The position numbers were made by a program, and so were the translations under genes. Below are positions 32,569 to 45,615 of a stretch of 64,000 nucleotides of DNA, piece by piece. The stretch covers positions 124,001 to 188,000 of the forward strand of contig JAGPYM010000011.1 of the NCBI GenBank assembly GCA_020736575.1, read 5' to 3'. The DNA comes from Thelonectria olida. Lineage: Eukaryota; Ascomycota; Sordariomycetes; Hypocreales; Nectriaceae. The notes under the pieces are model-generated. The model was not told where the DNA came from. It ran no database searches and saw only the letters and a list, made by a program, of their open reading frames with translations. Numbering within the stretch: position 1 is the stretch's first letter; each line of letters begins with the position of its first letter.

Positions 32569-35043
32569 TCCAAATCATCCAGTGTACTTTGTACTTTTGC
32601 AAGAGGTAACGATTCACAAGAAGGGTACGCGCGCAAGATGTATTGGCCATACGGAGGAGCATTTTAAAAGTTTTTGCCTGAAAATCAGCCACAGATTTCA
32701 AGCAGCCAATCAGAACGAGGCAAGATATATTGAGTATATTGTTCTTTTTAAGTCCTCTATAAGCTTGTAAGCTGCAGTGGGCATGCAGTCGCTAGCAAAA
32801 TGCTATAGCATCTATATCCCTTATAGTTATAGGGGCTATAGCGGACGTCGCCGCGCTTCAGCTTGCGCATAACGTCGTCCTGAACGCCGGCGCGTCGAAA
32901 CGAAATCTCAAGGCTGCTTAGACCTCTATGTTTCTTTAGGTAACTAACAGGAATGCGAGGGTGTAGCGTTGTTAGCGTGGGCAACAACTTTTAAAATGCA
33001 CCTCCGTAGTGTCCTCAGAAGTGAGGCAAACAAGGCCGGTTGTAAGGGAAGAAGATCCTCGTAATCGTTTCGTGGATGGGCTGCTTGTGCGAAAAAAACA
33101 ACGCGGTCAAAGACACCAAGCTCGCCTCAACAAAAAGATCAGCACAAAAAAAAAAAAAGAAAAGAAGATGCCCTGAATTAGCTCCGATAGGTGGGGGCCG
33201 TCGACGGATAACGGCTCGCCTTCCGCGAACCCCTTATTACTGCACACGTCGCTGGTGAATGGTACCGAAATGACGGGTCACCAACCTCCAGATGCATTCG
33301 CCTTGCCAAGAGGCATCGTCCAATTGACTGGACAAACAGCTCTGCCGCACTCCGTTCCGTGCTCACCGGCCGGCCGGCTCGGGATTTACTTGGAGACACC
33401 ATGAACATGTATCTACAGAGTAAGCCTTTCTGTCTCCAATCTGACGACATCTTAGTTCCACACTCGTATCCGTATGTCCTTCGTCCGGTTGGTCCACGGG
33501 AGATAAATAGGAGTCCTCCTCGTTTGATCCCAGCATGTCCACACAATGGGTTCAGGGGGTCATGTGAGTGAATCCCATGTAAGGGCTCATCTTGAAGCCG
33601 AAGCCCAGTCAGTGCCCTACTAGGAATGGATTCCCGGGCGCAGATCCATCCCAAACAGGAAGGAGGAATGGCGAAGTGATGCATAATCGATGAGGAAAGT
33701 CTGTGTGTTCCATTCGTCGTCTTGTGTGGTTGCATCATCTGTTACTCGAAGCAATGGATGACTGCGCTATGACCACTGGGACCAAGAGTACATGCTTCCC
33801 GTTACTAGTCACCTTTGCACTGTTCCGGGCCGCGAACCCCCAACCTGGCAACCATCACGAACACCGCGCCAATAGTCCAGATCAGACGCCACATTTCCTA
33901 TTCCAAATGCCAGGGATCTCATTAATAATAAGGAATTTCTCATCATCCGACATCGGCTACGCCTCTCTTTGTACATAGTCTCGACGACGAGGTTGCTTCC
34001 CCACCTCTACAAGACACTCTTGCCTGACTAGATGAGCTTCGAGACTCAGCCCCGAGTTAGTTCGCCTTGAACTCTCTTTTCCGAGACGGCACGTGTCACA
34101 AACCAAACGATTCCACGTGAAATTGATGTGAACGGCCCCTAACTGGTTAGCCTTAGCCGCAACTGGCCATGTAGCCAGTTTGTTTTGAGAGTCGCTTCAA
34201 CGATGCGGATTGATGAACTACATATTGTTGAATTCAATTCATCGGCTCGTGTTCATTGCCGTTACACGGGACCCCTGCTTAAGTTAATTCGAACCTTGAC
34301 TCTTGAGGAACTCACTCATTGGCTCATAGGCTCAGCCCGCTTGTGACACGACGATTCACTAATCATCAGACAGCCTTCTTACAAGACCCATTTCGTCATG
34401 GCAACATAGGTTACTTGACCGGGACTATCTAACTAGTCGGGTGGATCTTCGGCGAGAGACAGGCCATGTACAACATCAGGTATGGGATAAATTACTTCAT
34501 GTATCTATGTGAAATATGAACGAACATTAGGGGGGCTCGGGCTTTAGTGAAATAACATAGCTTGGTCACTGCATCAGGTGCGCAGCAGCTACACGAGGGA
34601 ACTGCCGATGAGTTCGGATCTGGATTCGTAGATTCGCACTCGTTGCAAGGCAGCTTGGATGCGAAGGCTGAGACGTATTTCGGTGAGGAGACGACGTAGC
34701 ATGATATATCTTTAGCGAATTCGTGCTCACAGACTCGTACGAAAACTACTTGATAGTATTGCACTGTTGATGCTGATGAAGACGTTTGAGATATGAACGA
34801 TGGCCTACATACCTATGTAGGGTGGAGGGGTCATGGTTCAAAAATGCGAACACTTCCCATGTTGGCCACCTCAGTTCTTGGAGCATCTTTTGCATTGTGC
34901 CATGGTAACTTGTGGTTATGGCTTAGAATTGAAGGATACAAAGTCAAGCGATGGAAAGCATGACCACTTGGGTATGTAGCCTCGTGTGCCGATAAATACC
35001 GGTTTGATTGAAATTGAGATGCGTCTCGGAATTGATTGAGACT

Positions 35044-35469
35044 TTAACCTTTCGCCAGTAACTGGTATCTGAGCCTTGCTATGAGGAACACTATATGCAT
35101 TTTATTCCACCCCTCATTCTGAAAATGTAAGATAGAGGACATAACGAGAGAGATGGTATTGTGACATATCCCCGACATTGCCGTCGTTATCAATCTGCAT
35201 GACGCATGAGAGGGGCGCAGGGTATTGTGCGGATATACTCTTGGGCGGACGAAGAGATGGAGACAGCGATAAGAGAAAGCGATAGGGATTACAGCGATCA
35301 ACAAGGCAGGTAAAAGCGAGAAGAAGAGATAAGCTATCGGCCAATTGGAGCGGAAGCCAGTGGGAATCATTGGACTGCTGGGGCCGAAAGACGGCATCTC
35401 TTGGTTAACCCCGCACTCTCCAAGCAGCAGATCTCGGCTTTGTCTCTGGAGTGCCCCGATGCTATCCAT
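35044..35469 (-). CDS. Possible small membrane protein
   Basis: ATG at 35469 opens 141 codons with a polar N-terminus (PSFGPSSPMIPTGF) and one strong hydrophobic helix (AYLFFSLLPALLIAVIPIAF) followed by basic residues (CLHLFVRPRV), consistent with a single-pass protein. The remainder is poorly structured and may be outside the real gene if an intron is present. No homologue recognised. Low confidence. Confidence 0.25.
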   Translation of the reverse strand: MDSIGALQRQSRDLLLGECGVNQEMPSFGPSSPMIPTGFRSNWPIAYLFFSLLPALLIAVIPIAFSYRCLHLFVRPRVYPHNTLRPSHASCRLITTAMSGICHNTISLVMSSILHFQNEGWNKMHIVFLIARLRYQLLAKG

Positions 35470-35740
35470 CTGTTCAGAGCAGTCGGTAAATGCACTCACT
35501 CTTTTACAAGTTAGTTAGTTAGCTAGTCAAACATGTCAATTGAGAGCTCCCGGGTGGATTCATTCTTCATGTCAACTACGCCAGGGCTTAACTACCCGAC
35601 ATCAATTCTCCACCTGCACCAACACGCGTGACTGCGGCTTACATGAAGTCAAGACTTGAACGTGATCATACTAATACCTAGGTAATTGACACTTCTTTTC
35701 AATCTTTCCACCTTCCCTTCATCTCTTGATACTTCAACTC

Positions 35741-35761
35741 CATCATCATCATCATCATCAC
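35741..35761 (+). repeat. CAT trinucleotide microsatellite
   Basis: About seven CAT units in the presumed 5' leader, 25 nt before the amidase start codon. Confidence 0.8.
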
Positions 35762-35785
35762 ACTCGCCCCCACCCTCCACCCATC

Positions 35786-37677
35786 ATGACCGTCGTACAA
35801 CACCAGCAACAAGTCGAGACTTGGCAAGACAAAGTCGCCTGGGCTAGAGCCAAGCGCCATGCCTCACTCGCCAAAGTCGAGCCCAAGCTGGAAGGTGTCC
35901 CGGAAGACCTGCCTTTGAGCTCACAAGACCTGCCAAAGTCTCTCTTGACTCCAAGAGAAATTGACATCACCGAGAACTACAGCGTCACTGAGCTGCTGAC
36001 TGCTTTGCGAACAAAAAAGATATCCGTCGAAGAAGTAACCCGTGCGTTTTTGCGAAGAGCTGCTCTGGCTCAAGCTGCTGTAAGCAACATCATCCATCAT
36101 TTATCTCACCCACCAAAGTCGCCCTCTCACACGCACATCATAGACAAACTGTCTCACGGAACTCCTCTGGGACGAAGCAATTGCCCGCGCAAAACACCTC
36201 GACGCTCTTCCGGAGCCCAGAGGCGCGCTCTTCGGACTTCCTATTTCGACCAAGGAGCATCATGGAATGGTGGGGCAGAATGGCTCCTCCGTCACCACCA
36301 GCGCCTCGTTCGTCGCCTGGATCGGAAAGGAGCATGGCTCCAACGTGCTGTACGACACGCTCTGGGCCGAGGGATGCGTCTTCTTTGCGAGGACCACTCA
36401 GCCCCAGACTATCATGCACCTAGAGACGAACAGCAATGCCTTTGGCCGCACCGTGAACCCGTACAACCGAAACTTGACTTCTGGAGGGAGCAGTGGAGGC
36501 GAGTCGGCGCTGTTGGGCATGCGCGGAAGTATTTTGGTGAGTATCGGTGCCGTATTTCGTCACTACTTGTGCTAATTAAATCGCAGGGTGTTGGCGGCGA
36601 CATTGGTGGCAGCATTCGCTGTCCTGCCGCCCACGTCGGCATCTACGGCTTCAAGTGAGTCGCCTCGTTACCTCCTAAATGACCCCTCGAGCTAACGCCA
36701 ATTTTCAGGCCAACTCTCAGGCGCATCTCCGTCGCTGGAGGCAGAAGCGTCATGCTCGGCAAAGAGACCATCTCTTCAACCGCCGGCCCAATGACTGTCG
36801 ACCGCGAAGCTCTGGAACTGTTCATGAAGGTCGCTCTGTCGTCAAAGCCATGGAACATGGACCCAACCCTCGACGTCAAGCCCTGGACACCGCACACTTT
36901 TGACAAGCCTCTGAAGATTGCCGTGCAGTGGTGGGACGGCGTCGTGAAACCCCATCCGCCCATGATCCGCGCCCTGAAGGAGGTCGCAGAGGCGTGTCGC
37001 AAGGCCGGCATGGACGTGGTTGACTGGGATTGCGAGGCCCTCGGTCTCGATCACCGCAAAGGCTGGGATATCATCTCGGAGCTGTACTGGCCCGATGGCG
37101 GCAAAGAAGCCCTCGATTTGCTCAGCGAGGTCGGAGAGCCCATCCTGCCGCTGACCAAGTTCATCATCCATGAACAACCGACAGTCAAGGACCACACGCA
37201 AGGGGAGCTTTGGGAGGTATGTTATTTCGGCCCAATCATACTCAACTACAGAATGATACTGATCTCTCAATCTTACAGCTCTGCCTCAAGCGAGACACGT
37301 ATCGCGCAGTCTACTCCCGTGCGTGGGCCAGCACCGGCGCAAAGGACGGGAACGAGGTCGATGTCATCCTCTGCCCGCCCTCGTTCGGCGCCGCCACGCC
37401 ACACGACCAATCGCGATACTGGGGATACACTGCCATCTGGAACCTGCTCGACTATCCCGGCGCCGTGTTCCCCGTCACCACCGTGGACCCGGCCAAGGAT
37501 CTTAAAGATGTCAATTACGTGCCCGTCAACGACGAGGACAAGTTTGTCTACGACATGTACAGCCCGGAAAAGTACGCAAACGCTCCCGTGAGTCTGCAGG
37601 TTATCGGGCGCAGGCAGCAAGATGAGAAGACGCTTGCTGCGCTCAAGGAGATTGAGCGCGCGATGGGTAGAAAGTGA
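35786..37677 (+). CDS. Amidase (amidase-signature family)
   Basis: Predicted 553 aa, exons 35786-36079, 36144-36536, 36587-36654, 36709-37216 and 37279-37677; every intron is GT-AG and keeps phase. The Ser-cisSer-Lys triad is complete: Lys135 in PISTKEHHGM, cis-Ser214 in TSGGSSGGE and the nucleophile Ser238 in GVGGDIGGSIR. The 24-residue distance between the two serines equals that of FAAH. These enzymes hydrolyse fatty or aromatic amides (acetamidase-like AmdS in fungi). The protein lacks a signal peptide and is probably cytosolic. The N-terminal tract before TPREIDITENYSV is typical of fungal acetamidases. Substrate not determined. Confidence 0.92.
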
Positions 37678-38607
37678 TAGGGCAGTTGGGAATAGTAAGA
37701 GGTGGATAGAGTGGCTAGAACAAAGACAAAGACATAGACAGAGAACCAACACAGGCTGTTCATCACACCATTTCTACTTGCCAGATACACGACATGTTCC
37801 TTTTTGACACATTTGTTCTCGGAAGCATGACTTTCGCCGTCTCCGTTGGCGCACACGACTCATGACCATGATGTCTTGGAGTCCCCAGACATGGATGGGA
37901 ATCCTCTGCTGCGATATGAAGGAGAGTATTGCTGAAACCATCAGAAATTACCCCAACAGACAAGGATCTTTGCTCTTTCGTATCTCTGATTCCGCTGTGA
38001 GATTCCACTTCTGCTCATCGCATATCTTCATCTTCCTCGACCCCAGCTCCCCAACCTCCAGCAGCAGGCGGAGCTCTCCACGAAACGACGCCCCCGACTA
38101 ACCCCGCTGATGCGACAGGGGTTTAAGAAGGAAACAACGGGGAAAAGATAACCGTTCAAGCGATCATCTCATTCTCGGGGAAAGTGTATTCCGACAGGTG
38201 CAGTTGATCCCGAAGCCGATTAGATTGCTTGCCTTTCCTGGTAACCTTGGGTGCTTGCGTAGTTATATCCGGCCGTCGATAGGCCACCTTGTAAGCCTCG
38301 GTCAACAGCAGACGGATGCTGATCCTTTCTGCTTGCGAACGTGTTCATGCTCACCTGGCTATCAGTTCACCCTTGCCATGCGCGTAGATACTCCAACGCA
38401 GCGTCGTATAGCTACGTCTCGATACAGTAAATGCCTGATCGTGGAGAAGTGGCCTTGTCTGTGTCTGGAAATGATAAGACTCCCTTGTCGATGGAATGTT
38501 TAAATGCCAGACTGGGCCAGCGGTCTCGTCACAGATGATCTCGTTTTGCTACGCCCATCTTCACCTTCTTCAAGACGGGAAGCTCCCAAGTATCTTCTCT
38601 ATTCAAC
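37678..38607. other. Intergenic, no gene seen
   Basis: 3' region of the amidase and promoter of the permease. Only short open frames. Confidence 0.4.
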
Positions 38608-40236
38608 ATGAGCAGTGACAAGGAAGACCCTATAAAGTCGCTGGGTGACGATCCTCAGGGATCCGAGCCTCGTGTTTCTTCCGAAAATGCCACCTCAGCC
38701 TTGTACATCGACCCAGAGAAGGAGAAGGCCGTTGTGAGGAAGTTTGACAAATTCGTCTTGCCTCAGTTTGTCATTATCCAGATTTTGTCCAACCTGGATC
38801 GAACCAATATTGGTAATGAAATCTTACTTACTCCGTCCCAAACATTCTTGGGCTTGTTGCTAACCAACCATCCCAGGTAATGCTCGAATCTTTGGCTTTG
38901 AAGAAGACCTAAACCTCAAAGGCAATGACTTTGCAAACATCACATCCCTGTTCTTCGTCACATATGTCATTTTCGAAATCCCTTGGGTCCTCGCCGTCAA
39001 GAGGTTCGGCGCCAACTCGGTAATCGCCATCGCCATCATCATCTGGAGCGCTGTCGTCCTCGGCACCGGCTTCTGCCACAACTACGGACAAGTTGTCGCC
39101 ATGCGACTCATTCTGGGGCTTGCGGAGGCCGGCATCTTCCCTGCGCTGAGCTTCTTGATTTCGACAATTTATCCCCGTGAGAGCCAGGGCAAGCGCATTG
39201 CCGTCTTGTACGGCTCTACCGCGCTTGCTGGTGCGTTTGGCGGTTTGATCGCATACGGCATCCAGATGATGGGGAACAGGCTGGGCCTGGAGGCGTGGAG
39301 GTGGCTTTTCATCATCGAGGGGGCCATTTCCATCTTTATTGGAATGGCGTGCTGGGCAACGCTTCCTCGATCATCCGAGGAAGCCTGGTTCTTGAAGCCG
39401 GACGAAAAGCAGCTGATGAAGGACCGAAGAGTCAGGGACGTTGCGTACACGGGCTCGGATGAATTTTCCTGGACCTACGTCTGGATGGCCATGACGGATC
39501 CTTTGGTCTGGGTTGCGGGTGTCAGCTTGTTCTGCGCAGGCATCCCTCTCTTTGGTTTTGGAACCTTCTTACCGACAATCATCAAGGGTTTGGGGTATGT
39601 GTATCCTAGGGACTTGGAGGGCAACTGCCAACTGACACGTTTCCAGCTTCGAGTCTCTCAAAGTCAACTACTTGACCATCCCAGTCTATCTCACTGGCTG
39701 CATCATCTTGGCCGTTGTCACTTCCATCTCCGATCACCTGAAGAAACGAGCCGCCGTGGCCGTCTGCGTGCCCGTGGTAGTTATCATCGGCTATCTGATC
39801 CCAGTTGCCACATCTGTTCCGGGAGCAGGATTCTTTGGAATGTTTTTGTGTGCAGGAGTATACACGTACAACACCCTCCTCGTAGCCTGGGTATCCAACA
39901 ACATCAAGCCGGACCACAAGCGAAGCGCCGCTTTGCCGTTTTTTGTATCCATTGCAAACATCTCGGGCGTTGTTTCTGGTCAGGTCTACCCTACGAGCAC
40001 TGCGCCTCGGTGAGTCATCAAGTTCCATCGCTCCGTGCTCCACGTCTGACCCTGGCAGGTACATCATGGGCAACGCGGTCAGTCTGTCGACCGAGTTCGT
40101 AGCAGGCTGTGGCATTGTGGTCATCTACTTCATCTTGAGGAGGCGAAACCAGGTCAAGGCCAAGCAAAGGGCTGAGGGCGTGACGGACAACGGAGAGATT
40201 GGGGACAAGTCGTTGGATTTTGAGTACATTATGTGA
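38608..40236 (+). CDS. MFS permease, anion:cation symporter (Dal5/allantoate type)
   Basis: Predicted 487 aa in four exons, 38608-38812, 38877-39594, 39647-40009 and 40059-40236. The first intron splits the highly conserved helix-1 element as NLDRTNI/GNARIFGFEEDL, diagnostic of the ACS family (allantoate, pantothenate, nicotinate and related anions). RLILGLAEAGIFPALSFLIS and WRWLFIIEGAISIFIG are the family's helix 4 and helix 6 signatures. Twelve helices can be traced. The permease follows an amidase on the same strand, so a role in uptake of an amide or carboxylate that the amidase degrades is possible but only inferred from adjacency. Confidence 0.92.
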
Positions 40237-40421
40237 GGAGAGTGCCGTCGCGGGAAGTTTCATCGGGCGTGAAGTTTCGGTCGTGGAGAAGGACCAACCT
40301 TGTGTTATGGTATATATTAGACATCAAGGTTAACAGGCATATAGACAGCGCATTCTCATCACCCTCGTCGTCCCATTCTTCCACCTCCATCAGTGACTTC
40401 ATTGTGCTTCCGCTCGCCAGC

Positions 40422-41139
40422 ATGGTTTCCCCCGCGCTTCGAGCTGCATATCCAAATCAGGATTGGAGTCATTGCATCACAATAGAGTACCCAAAACCTC
40501 CCCTCAATGCCAAGCAAAAGCGAAAACTGTACGAATACATGTTGCTGACTCCCGGGATGACGATTGCTAACTCGCAGCAGCGATAGACGAATCGGCAGAC
40601 AGGTTCATATATACGAACAATCCATGGACCCTAAGAACGGCTGCATCAAGAGAAGCATAAGGCTCATCACAGGCATTTCTTGTCTCTTGTTCTTTTGCGG
40701 CCTGGGAGCGGCAGGGTATCAGATTGCGATTGCTATCATGGGCCAGTGTTCTCTCTGGAGCATCGCTACCGTACTTCTCACTGTCTACTTGTTCTTTGTT
40801 TCTTTCCAACTGGCTCGGACGGCACTCGCTGTGGACGCGGTGGAACAGCGGAGGGTTCGTCTCAGGAGGTTTATTCCCGCTACTCGCGGGACATTTTCCG
40901 CTCGAACAATCAGATTCTGGTGCGATTCAATCTGGCAGGAGTACGACTGGGCTCTGTTTCGCTACCCATTCTTCCCCTTTGTCTTGTTGCGCCTGCGTCG
41001 TGCGCCTGAACCGCTCGGTGCGGAGGCTCTGATGCGACAGTGGTCGCGCAATAGTTCAGATGTCGGATCAGTGAACCCTCTAGGAGGGCTTATCAGGGCT
41101 TATAGGGGGAGTCGAGATGAAGCACGCACAAGCTACTAA
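40422..41139 (+). CDS. Two-helix membrane protein, unknown function
   Basis: Predicted 222 aa, exons 40422-40528 and 40578-41139, with a 49-nt intron (donor GTACGA, branch GCTAAC, acceptor GCAG) joining NAKQKRKL to SDRRIGRQVHIYEQ. Two adjacent hydrophobic helices (LITGISCLLFFCGLGAAGY and SIATVLLTVYLFFVSF) are followed by a basic, tryptophan-rich C-terminal half (RFWCDSIWQEYDWALFRYPFFP). I do not recognise the family. It lies 293 nt upstream of MCM6 on the same strand. The start codon is the first ATG that reaches the splice donor in frame. Confidence 0.58.
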
Positions 41140-41432
41140 TGCTGTACGAATACATTCATGCAATCAATTAAAGTCGCGACGCGTAAATTGCCCCTCGACG
41201 CGCCCTTCACGCGCCTCCCCCGTCTCCCCTACATTCTCCAATGAGCACTCGCGCGCACCCACCAGCCAAACGTGCTACTCCCAATTCGCAAATCTTGCCT
41301 CGTTTCCCCCACAACCAAACAACCCCCCGTCTGTCTCCAGCTTCACCACTCAAACAACGATAATCTCTGCAAATTGCTGCCCAGAAAACGAGACCACATC
41401 GTTTGAAAACTCCTCCTCCCGCCACCGCAGCC

Positions 41433-44420
41433 ATGGCCACCCCCGGAAGCGACGCCGGGTTCATGATGTCCGACGCCATCTCCAGGGCCGGCACCGCAAC
41501 CCCACGACGCAACTATGGCTTCCCCTCCTCATCAGCCGGCAGACCGCGAGGACCTCCCTCAGAGAACACGGGCGCTCCCAGTGAAGACGGAGGCGACGGT
41601 TTCGCCGACGACCAAGTCCCCCGCAGCTCGAGATTTCAAGACTCCAGCGACATTCCCCGTGTCGAGGATCGAATTGGCCTGCTGGTTCAGGAGCATTTCG
41701 AGTCCTTCATTGAGAAGTAGGCCCAAGACTCAAAACCATTCCATACACGAACTCGCTTTTCTAACCCCTCCAAGTTTTGTAGAAGATCCCCTTCTCTCGA
41801 GTGCCCCGACCCCCAGCGCCGTCACAACCGACAAGTACTACATCGCCCAAATCAAAAACATGAAGAACTACGCTCTCTCCACCTTCTACGTCGACTATAA
41901 ACACCTCGCTTCCTTTCAGAATGGCAGTCTAGCAGATGGTATTATGCGCCAGTACTACCGTTTCCTCCCTTTCCTCACCGCCGCCCTCCACAACATGATC
42001 GCAAAGCACGAGTCCCAATACTTCCGCCAACATCGTCAACAGACCACCTCGAGCAACTTGACAACGTCGGCCGCCAGTCATCTCGGCTCTGGAAGCCAGT
42101 CCGACGCTTCTCACAGCAAGGGTGACCACCAGCAGACCGACAAGCTCTTCGCCATTGCCTTCTACAACCTGCCCCTCGTTTCAAGGGTACGTGCCCTGCG
42201 AGCGACCAACATTGGTCAACTCCTCTCGATATCGGGCACCGTTACTCGAACCTCCGAAGTCCGTCCCGAGCTGTCGATGGCCACCTTTGTCTGCGAGGCT
42301 TGCCGCAACGTCGTCCCCAACGTCGAGCAGACGTTTCGATACACCGAGCCCACCCAATGCCCTAACCAGAATTGCCAGAACCGCCTGGCCTGGTCACTGG
42401 ATATTCGTCACAGCACCTTTGTCGATTGGCAAAAGGTCCGCATTCAGGAGAACAGCTCCGAGATCCCCACTGGAAGCATGCCTCGAACAATGGACGTCAT
42501 TCTTCGTGGTGAGATTGTCGATCGTGCAAAGGCTGGTGAAAAGTGTATCTTTACTGGAGCTTTGATCGTCGTTCCTGATGTTAGTCAACTGGGTCTCCCC
42601 GGCCTACGACCAACGGCAATCCGTGACGATCGCAATGCACCCCGAGGTAACGACGCGGGTGGCACTGGCATCTCTGGTCTCAAGGCTCTTGGTGTCCGTG
42701 ATCTAACCTATCGCTTGGCTTTCCTTGCCTGCATGGTCACGCCCGATACATCGTCCTCGGGACAGTCCGCTGCGCAAAGTGCTGCCGATGTCATCACCGC
42801 GCTGACGCAGAACAGTGCAAACGAGGGAGAACAGTCCGCTGAGGATGCGCAGGCCGTGGTTTTGGCGTCTATGAACCCGTCAGAAATCGACGACCTGCGA
42901 GACATGGTCCACGGCGACCATATCTACTCCCGACTCGTCCAGTCCATCGCACCCATGGTGTATGGCCACGAAGTTGTCAAGAAGGGCTTGTTGCTCCAGC
43001 TCATGTCTGGTGTGCACAAGAGCACAGCCGAGGGCATGCAACTTCGTGGTGACATCAACATCTGCATTGTTGGTGATCCTTCGACCTCCAAGTCTCAGTT
43101 CCTGAAGTACGTCTGCTCCTTTGCGCCTCGCGCCGTCTACACCAGTGGTAAAGCTTCTTCCGCTGCTGGTCTCACGGCCGCCGTAGTCAAGGACGAGGAG
43201 ACGGGAGAGTTCACCATCGAAGCCGGTGCTCTGATGCTTGCTGACAACGGCATCTGCGCCATCGACGAGTTCGACAAGATGGATATTGCCGACCAAGTTG
43301 CCATCCACGAAGCCATGGAACAGCAGACTATTTCCATCGCCAAGGCTGGTATTCAGGCCACCCTCAACGCCCGGACTAGTATTCTGGCCGCTGCGAACCC
43401 TGTCGGTGGTCGGTACAACCGCAAGACGACGCTGCGCTCCAACATCAACATGTCTGCTCCCATCATGTCTCGTTTCGATCTGTTCTTCGTCGTTCTCGAC
43501 GAGTGCAACGAGCACGTCGATCGCCATCTCGCTGAGCACATTGTCGGCATTCATCAGCTCCGCGACGAAGCCGTTGAGCCCGAATTCAGCACCGAGCAAC
43601 TGCAGCGATACATCCGCTTCGCCAAGACGTTCCGACCATTATTCACAGATGAAGCAAAGGAGGTCCTCGTTCAGAAGTACAAGGAGTTGCGCGCCGACGA
43701 TGCCCAGGGCGGCGTGGGCAAGAACTCGTATCGTATCACTGTGCGTCAGCTAGAAAGTATGATTCGTCTCTCCGAGGCCATTGCCAAGGTGAACTGTACC
43801 GAGGATATCAGCGCAGACATGGTCGTCGAAGCGTACAATCTCCTCCGACAGAGTATCATCTCAGTCGAGCACGACGACGTTGAAATAGACGGTGACGAGG
43901 GAGAGACGCAAGAGGACAGCGAAACCCTCCTCCGAGCCGCCGACGCCGCTGCCGGCATCAACCAGGAAGACGACACCCAAATGACCGAGGAGACTCGCGC
44001 AGACGGGTCCGTTGCTCCGGAGAGGAGAAAGCATACCATCACGTACGACAACTACATCAAGATGGTCAACATGTTCGTCCAGCGCGTCAACGACGACGAG
44101 AGCGGCACCGGCGAGGGCGCAAACGGCGAAGAACTCGTAAACTGGTACCTGGAGCAGAAGGAGGCCGAGCTCGACACCGAGGACGACTACCACCGCGAAA
44201 AGGCCCTAGCGAACATGGTGCTCAGGAAGATGGTCAAGGTAATTCTATTCTCCTCCGCAAACTCGTCATCTTCCACGTAGAAAGCTAACCGACCTCTTAG
44301 GAACACATCCTCATGGCCCTAAGCGCAGACGGCACTGACGATTCCGGCGCGGGCAGTTCCGCGTCCGCCGCCAGCGTCATTTACGTGCTACACCCCAACT
44401 GTGCAGTGGAAGAGTACTAG
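41433..44420 (+). CDS. mcm6: DNA replication licensing factor MCM6
   Basis: Subunit of the MCM2-7 replicative helicase, 955 aa predicted. Exons 41433-41716, 41775-44238 and 44301-44420; intron 1 joins HFESFIEN to FVEDPLL, intron 2 sits 39 codons before the end. The N-terminal domain has the CEAC...CPNQNC zinc finger (from about residue 268). The AAA+ core has Walker A GDPSTSKSQ (about 529), Walker B CAIDEFDKM (about 591), the sensor region ARTSILAAANP and arginine finger SRFDLFF. MCM6 rather than other paralogues is indicated by FVEDPLL, VRIQENSSEIPTGSMPR, KCIFTGALIVVPDVS and LGVRDLTYRLAFLAC. The acidic insertion before the winged helix and the C-terminal end are typical. It acts in the nucleus at origins and forks. 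Confidence 0.97.
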
Positions 44421-45615
44421 CTCGGATAGTCTATTTGTCTAAAACTCGCGAGCAAAAACCATCTAATGCCCAGTATTGGAACGAGAAAGTAATGAAACAT
44501 GTCACGGTCATGAGTGAGCTGAAGTGGGCGTTCTGGAGTCTGTGGGAAATATCAAGGTGTCGGTTGGTCTAGTTCTGCTGCTTAAAGGAATAGATGTGGG
44601 CGAGCATGTTGTCGTAGTGTGTGTGTAGTCATGAGGAGAGTAAGAAGAATGAATCATGGCTGAATGGATATGAGAACTAGTTAGCTATAGAGTCAAGAAG
44701 GTTCGACGAGTCATGGTCCCACGAATTGATATAAACCACAAGCATCTACAAGTGCCTCTTTCGACACGGACATCTCACACTTCACACAATCAAGACGTGA
44801 ACAGCATGACCCGGTTTAGAACGTTTTCGCATGTATTGTACTTCGTACATATGTGTGTGTCAGCGCATGTCGCTACATTTCATAGCGTCATGCTGACTCT
44901 CGGCTCCCATCATCGCCCATCCAGTGTCCAGTTCCGCTGTGCGTTGCGCTGCTGCAAGTTCCAAAATAAATAATAAAAAGACATTCCAATAAGAAGGCGT
45001 CTCGTCTCTTCCCTGGTTCTCTTTCGTCATCCAGCATGTCCCGAAACATTAACCATCAATAGGTCATCATCTCAAACAATTCCTCCACCATAAAAACAAC
45101 CAAGGGAAAGCCAAGCCACCTTTCTTTTATTCCGTCCTAGGGCCATGGTCGTTCGGTTTCTGAGTGTAAGCTTCTTCTCCCCGCAAGCTTAGTTTCGTGA
45201 CCGGCCGACATGGCTGTATCCGTTCGTTCCATGAATGATTAGGTCTTCAAAGGGGCCTCTCTTTCTATTAGGAAAAGAAGCCATTTATGACAATAAGTCG
45301 ACTCATATCGCCAACTGAGAAGAAAACGCAGAGTCATCTCGTTAGCTGCGGCCGAAGGCACGCCTTCAGAGTGAGAAGTCAAGAGATTCGCGAAGGCGAC
45401 GGGAAATAAAACACAGTGACCATGCTAGAAATCCGCATCGTGTATGCTGGCCAATGCAACTAAGCAGCGTGGAAATGTACCGCAAAGATTAGTCGTTTGG
45501 ATGGACACTGAGGCTGGCTAGTGCTTCTAGCGAGCCATGCAAGCAACCCAGTCAACAATCAGTTTCTACGCGGACGACGTCGGCCTCGCTGTGGAACGTG
45601 TCCAGCTGTCGGCTC
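44421..45615. other. Convergent intergenic region, 1.2 kb
   Basis: 3' UTRs of MCM6 and of the RGG protein gene. It includes the outer copy of a 50-nt tandem duplication (45566-45615). No gene seen. Confidence 0.45.

Larger units (their letters stand above)
32569..35785. other. Gene-poor tract of 3.2 kb
   Basis: No convincing gene. It contains a 13-nt A run at 33146-33158, a CTATAG/TATAG-rich palindromic patch at about 32800-32840, low coding signal throughout, and one possible small membrane-protein frame (35044-35469, listed separately). I cannot identify a transposon by its ends or proteins. Confidence 0.45.

Noticed and set aside
33178..33738. 186-codon minus-strand open frame in the gene-poor tract
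   Set aside because: No start context, splice logic, domain, helix or composition typical of a protein.
42880..43599. 239-codon minus-strand open frame
   Set aside because: It is antisense to the MCM6 AAA+ core, a codon-bias shadow without any domain character.
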